NCBI GenBank assembly: GCA_937871735.1
Contig: CALMOI010000235.1
Location: 1-5,838, forward strand
Direction: 5' to 3'
Source of the DNA: an uncultured Comamonadaceae bacterium
GTDB lineage: Bacteria > Pseudomonadota > Gammaproteobacteria > Burkholderiales > Burkholderiaceae_C
DNA length: 5,838 nucleotides
Shown: positions 4,887 through 5,838 of the stretch, one piece after another
Layout: each line of letters opens with the position of its first letter
Numbering within the stretch: the stretch's first letter is position 1
Notes under the pieces: model-generated
Seen by the model: only the letters and a program-made list of their open reading frames with translations
What the model was told of the DNA's origin: nothing
Databases searched by the model: none
Made by a program: the position numbers and the translations under genes

Positions 4887-5838
4887 TTAACGCGGCAAGG
4901 TGCTGGTGCCCATCAAGAACTCATCGACAGCGCGGGCGGCTTGGCGACCTTCGCGAATCGCCCACACCACCAATGACTGACCACGGCGGATGTCGCCCGC
5001 AGCAAACACTTTAGGCACATTGGTGGCATAGCCACCTGTGAATTCAGTGCTGGCTTTGGCGTTGCCGCGTGCGTCTTTGTCCACACCGAAGCCGTCCAAG
5101 ATGGTTGCCACCGGGTTCACGAAGCCCATCGCCAGCAGCACCATGTCGGCCTTGTAGGTTTTTTCGGTGCCGGGGATATCAACCAGCTTGCCATCTTTGA
5201 ACTCGACATGCACAGTCTTCAGACCCGTGACCTTGCCTTTTTCGCCGATGAATTCCTTGGTGGACACCGCAAACTCACGCACACAACCTTCGTCGTGGCT
5301 GGAGCTGGTGCGCAGCTTCATCGGCCAGTAGGGCCAGGTCATGGGACGGTTTTCTTCAACTGGGGGCTTGGGCATGACTTCAAACTGAGTCACGCTGACC
5401 GCGCCGTGGCGGTTGCTGGTGCCCACGCAGTCAGAACCCGTGTCGCCGCCGCCAATCACGATGACGTTTTTGCCATCAGCGCGCAACTGGCCCTTGAGCT
5501 TGTCGCCCGCGTTGACCTTGTTTTGCTGTGGCAAAAATTCCATCGCGAAATGGATGCCGTCCAGATCACGGCCCGGCACGGGCAAATCACGCGACTGTTC
5601 AGAGCCACCGGTCAGCAGCACCGCGTCGAAGTCTTTCTTGAGCTGCTCGGGGCTGATGCTTTCCTTGGCCCAGTTGGTGACTTTGCTGCCTTCGGGCATC
5701 TTGCCAATCAACACGCTGGTGCGAAACACCACGCCTTCGGCTTCCATTTGCTTGACGCGGCGGTCAATGTGCGACTTCTCCATCTTGAAGTCGGGAATGC
5801 CGTAGCGCAGCAGCCCGCCAACGCGGTCGTTCTTTTCA
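4887..5838 (-). CDS. gltD: GltD, small (beta) subunit of NADPH-dependent glutamate synthase, N-terminus outside the window
   Basis: Small subunit of GOGAT: it takes electrons from NADPH through FAD and passes them by Fe-S clusters to the GltB subunit, which makes glutamate from glutamine and 2-oxoglutarate in ammonia assimilation. The frame is open from the right edge (EKNDRVGGLLRYGIPDFKM, a GltD hallmark), so the ATG at 5781-5783 is internal. About 316 codons are visible of an expected 470-490. The Fe-S region and first dinucleotide-binding motif are missing. Visible are LLTGGSEQSRDLPVPG, the NADPH-binding motif VIGGGDTGSDCVG (codes near 5424-5462), the ENRPMTWPYWPM segment, and the C-terminal FAD-contacting AAGDIRRGQSLVVWAIREGR. 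It ends with TAA at 4887-4889. gltB is expected upstream, outside the window. There is no metabolic link to the Mla genes apart from adjacency. Confidence 0.95.
   Translation of the reverse strand, partial: EKNDRVGGLLRYGIPDFKMEKSHIDRRVKQMEAEGVVFRTSVLIGKMPEGSKVTNWAKESISPEQLKKDFDAVLLTGGSEQSRDLPVPGRDLDGIHFAMEFLPQQNKVNAGDKLKGQLRADGKNVIVIGGGDTGSDCVGTSNRHGAVSVTQFEVMPKPPVEENRPMTWPYWPMKLRTSSSHDEGCVREFAVSTKEFIGEKGKVTGLKTVHVEFKDGKLVDIPGTEKTYKADMVLLAMGFVNPVATILDGFGVDKDARGNAKASTEFTGGYATNVPKVFAAGDIRRGQSLVVWAIREGRQAARAVDEFLMGTSTLPR

Noticed and set aside
4887..5783. Taking ATG at 5781-5783 as the gltD start
   Set aside because: The frame continues upstream to the window edge with a typical GltD sequence (GGLLRYGIPDFKM), so this Met is internal.

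Overview
The window reads as chromosomal DNA of a betaproteobacterium, most likely order Burkholderiales and possibly near Comamonadaceae. This rests on the protein sequences, the GC-rich third codon positions, and the order gltD, then mlaF-mlaE-mlaD-mlaA-mlaC-mlaB, then an ABC-2 type exporter ATPase, which I recall as typical of that order. The taxonomic call is by eye; no search was run. All supported genes lie on the minus strand, so transcription runs from high to low coordinates.

Right edge (4887-5838): the C-terminal two thirds of gltD, the small subunit of NADPH-dependent glutamate synthase. Its N-terminus is beyond the window. A 93-nt spacer (4794-4886) follows. It is packed with three inverted repeats. 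The last has a 10-bp stem and a U-rich tail, looks like an intrinsic terminator, and abuts the mlaF start codon.

Centre (823-4793): a complete Mla phospholipid-trafficking locus. MlaF (ATPase), MlaE (permease), MlaD (MCE ring protein) and MlaB (STAS protein) form the inner-membrane complex. MlaC is the periplasmic lipid carrier and MlaA the outer-membrane lipoprotein. mlaF/mlaE and mlaD/mlaA overlap by ATGA, and the mlaD ribosome-binding site overlaps the mlaE stop, so F-E-D-A form one tightly coupled block. A 126-nt spacer with several inverted repeats and a doubtful 32-codon reading frame separates mlaA from mlaC. mlaB follows mlaC after 26 nt. In E. coli mlaA lies at a separate locus; here it sits inside the operon.

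Left edge (1-767): the N-terminal 255 codons of an ABC-2 family exporter ATPase, open at the window edge. Its permease is expected just beyond.

No RNA gene, CRISPR array, insertion sequence or convincing plus-strand gene was found. The genes are ordinary for their families. The most interesting material is in the two structured spacers: a terminator directly before an mlaF start that has no Shine-Dalgarno sequence, and the mlaA-mlaC junction.
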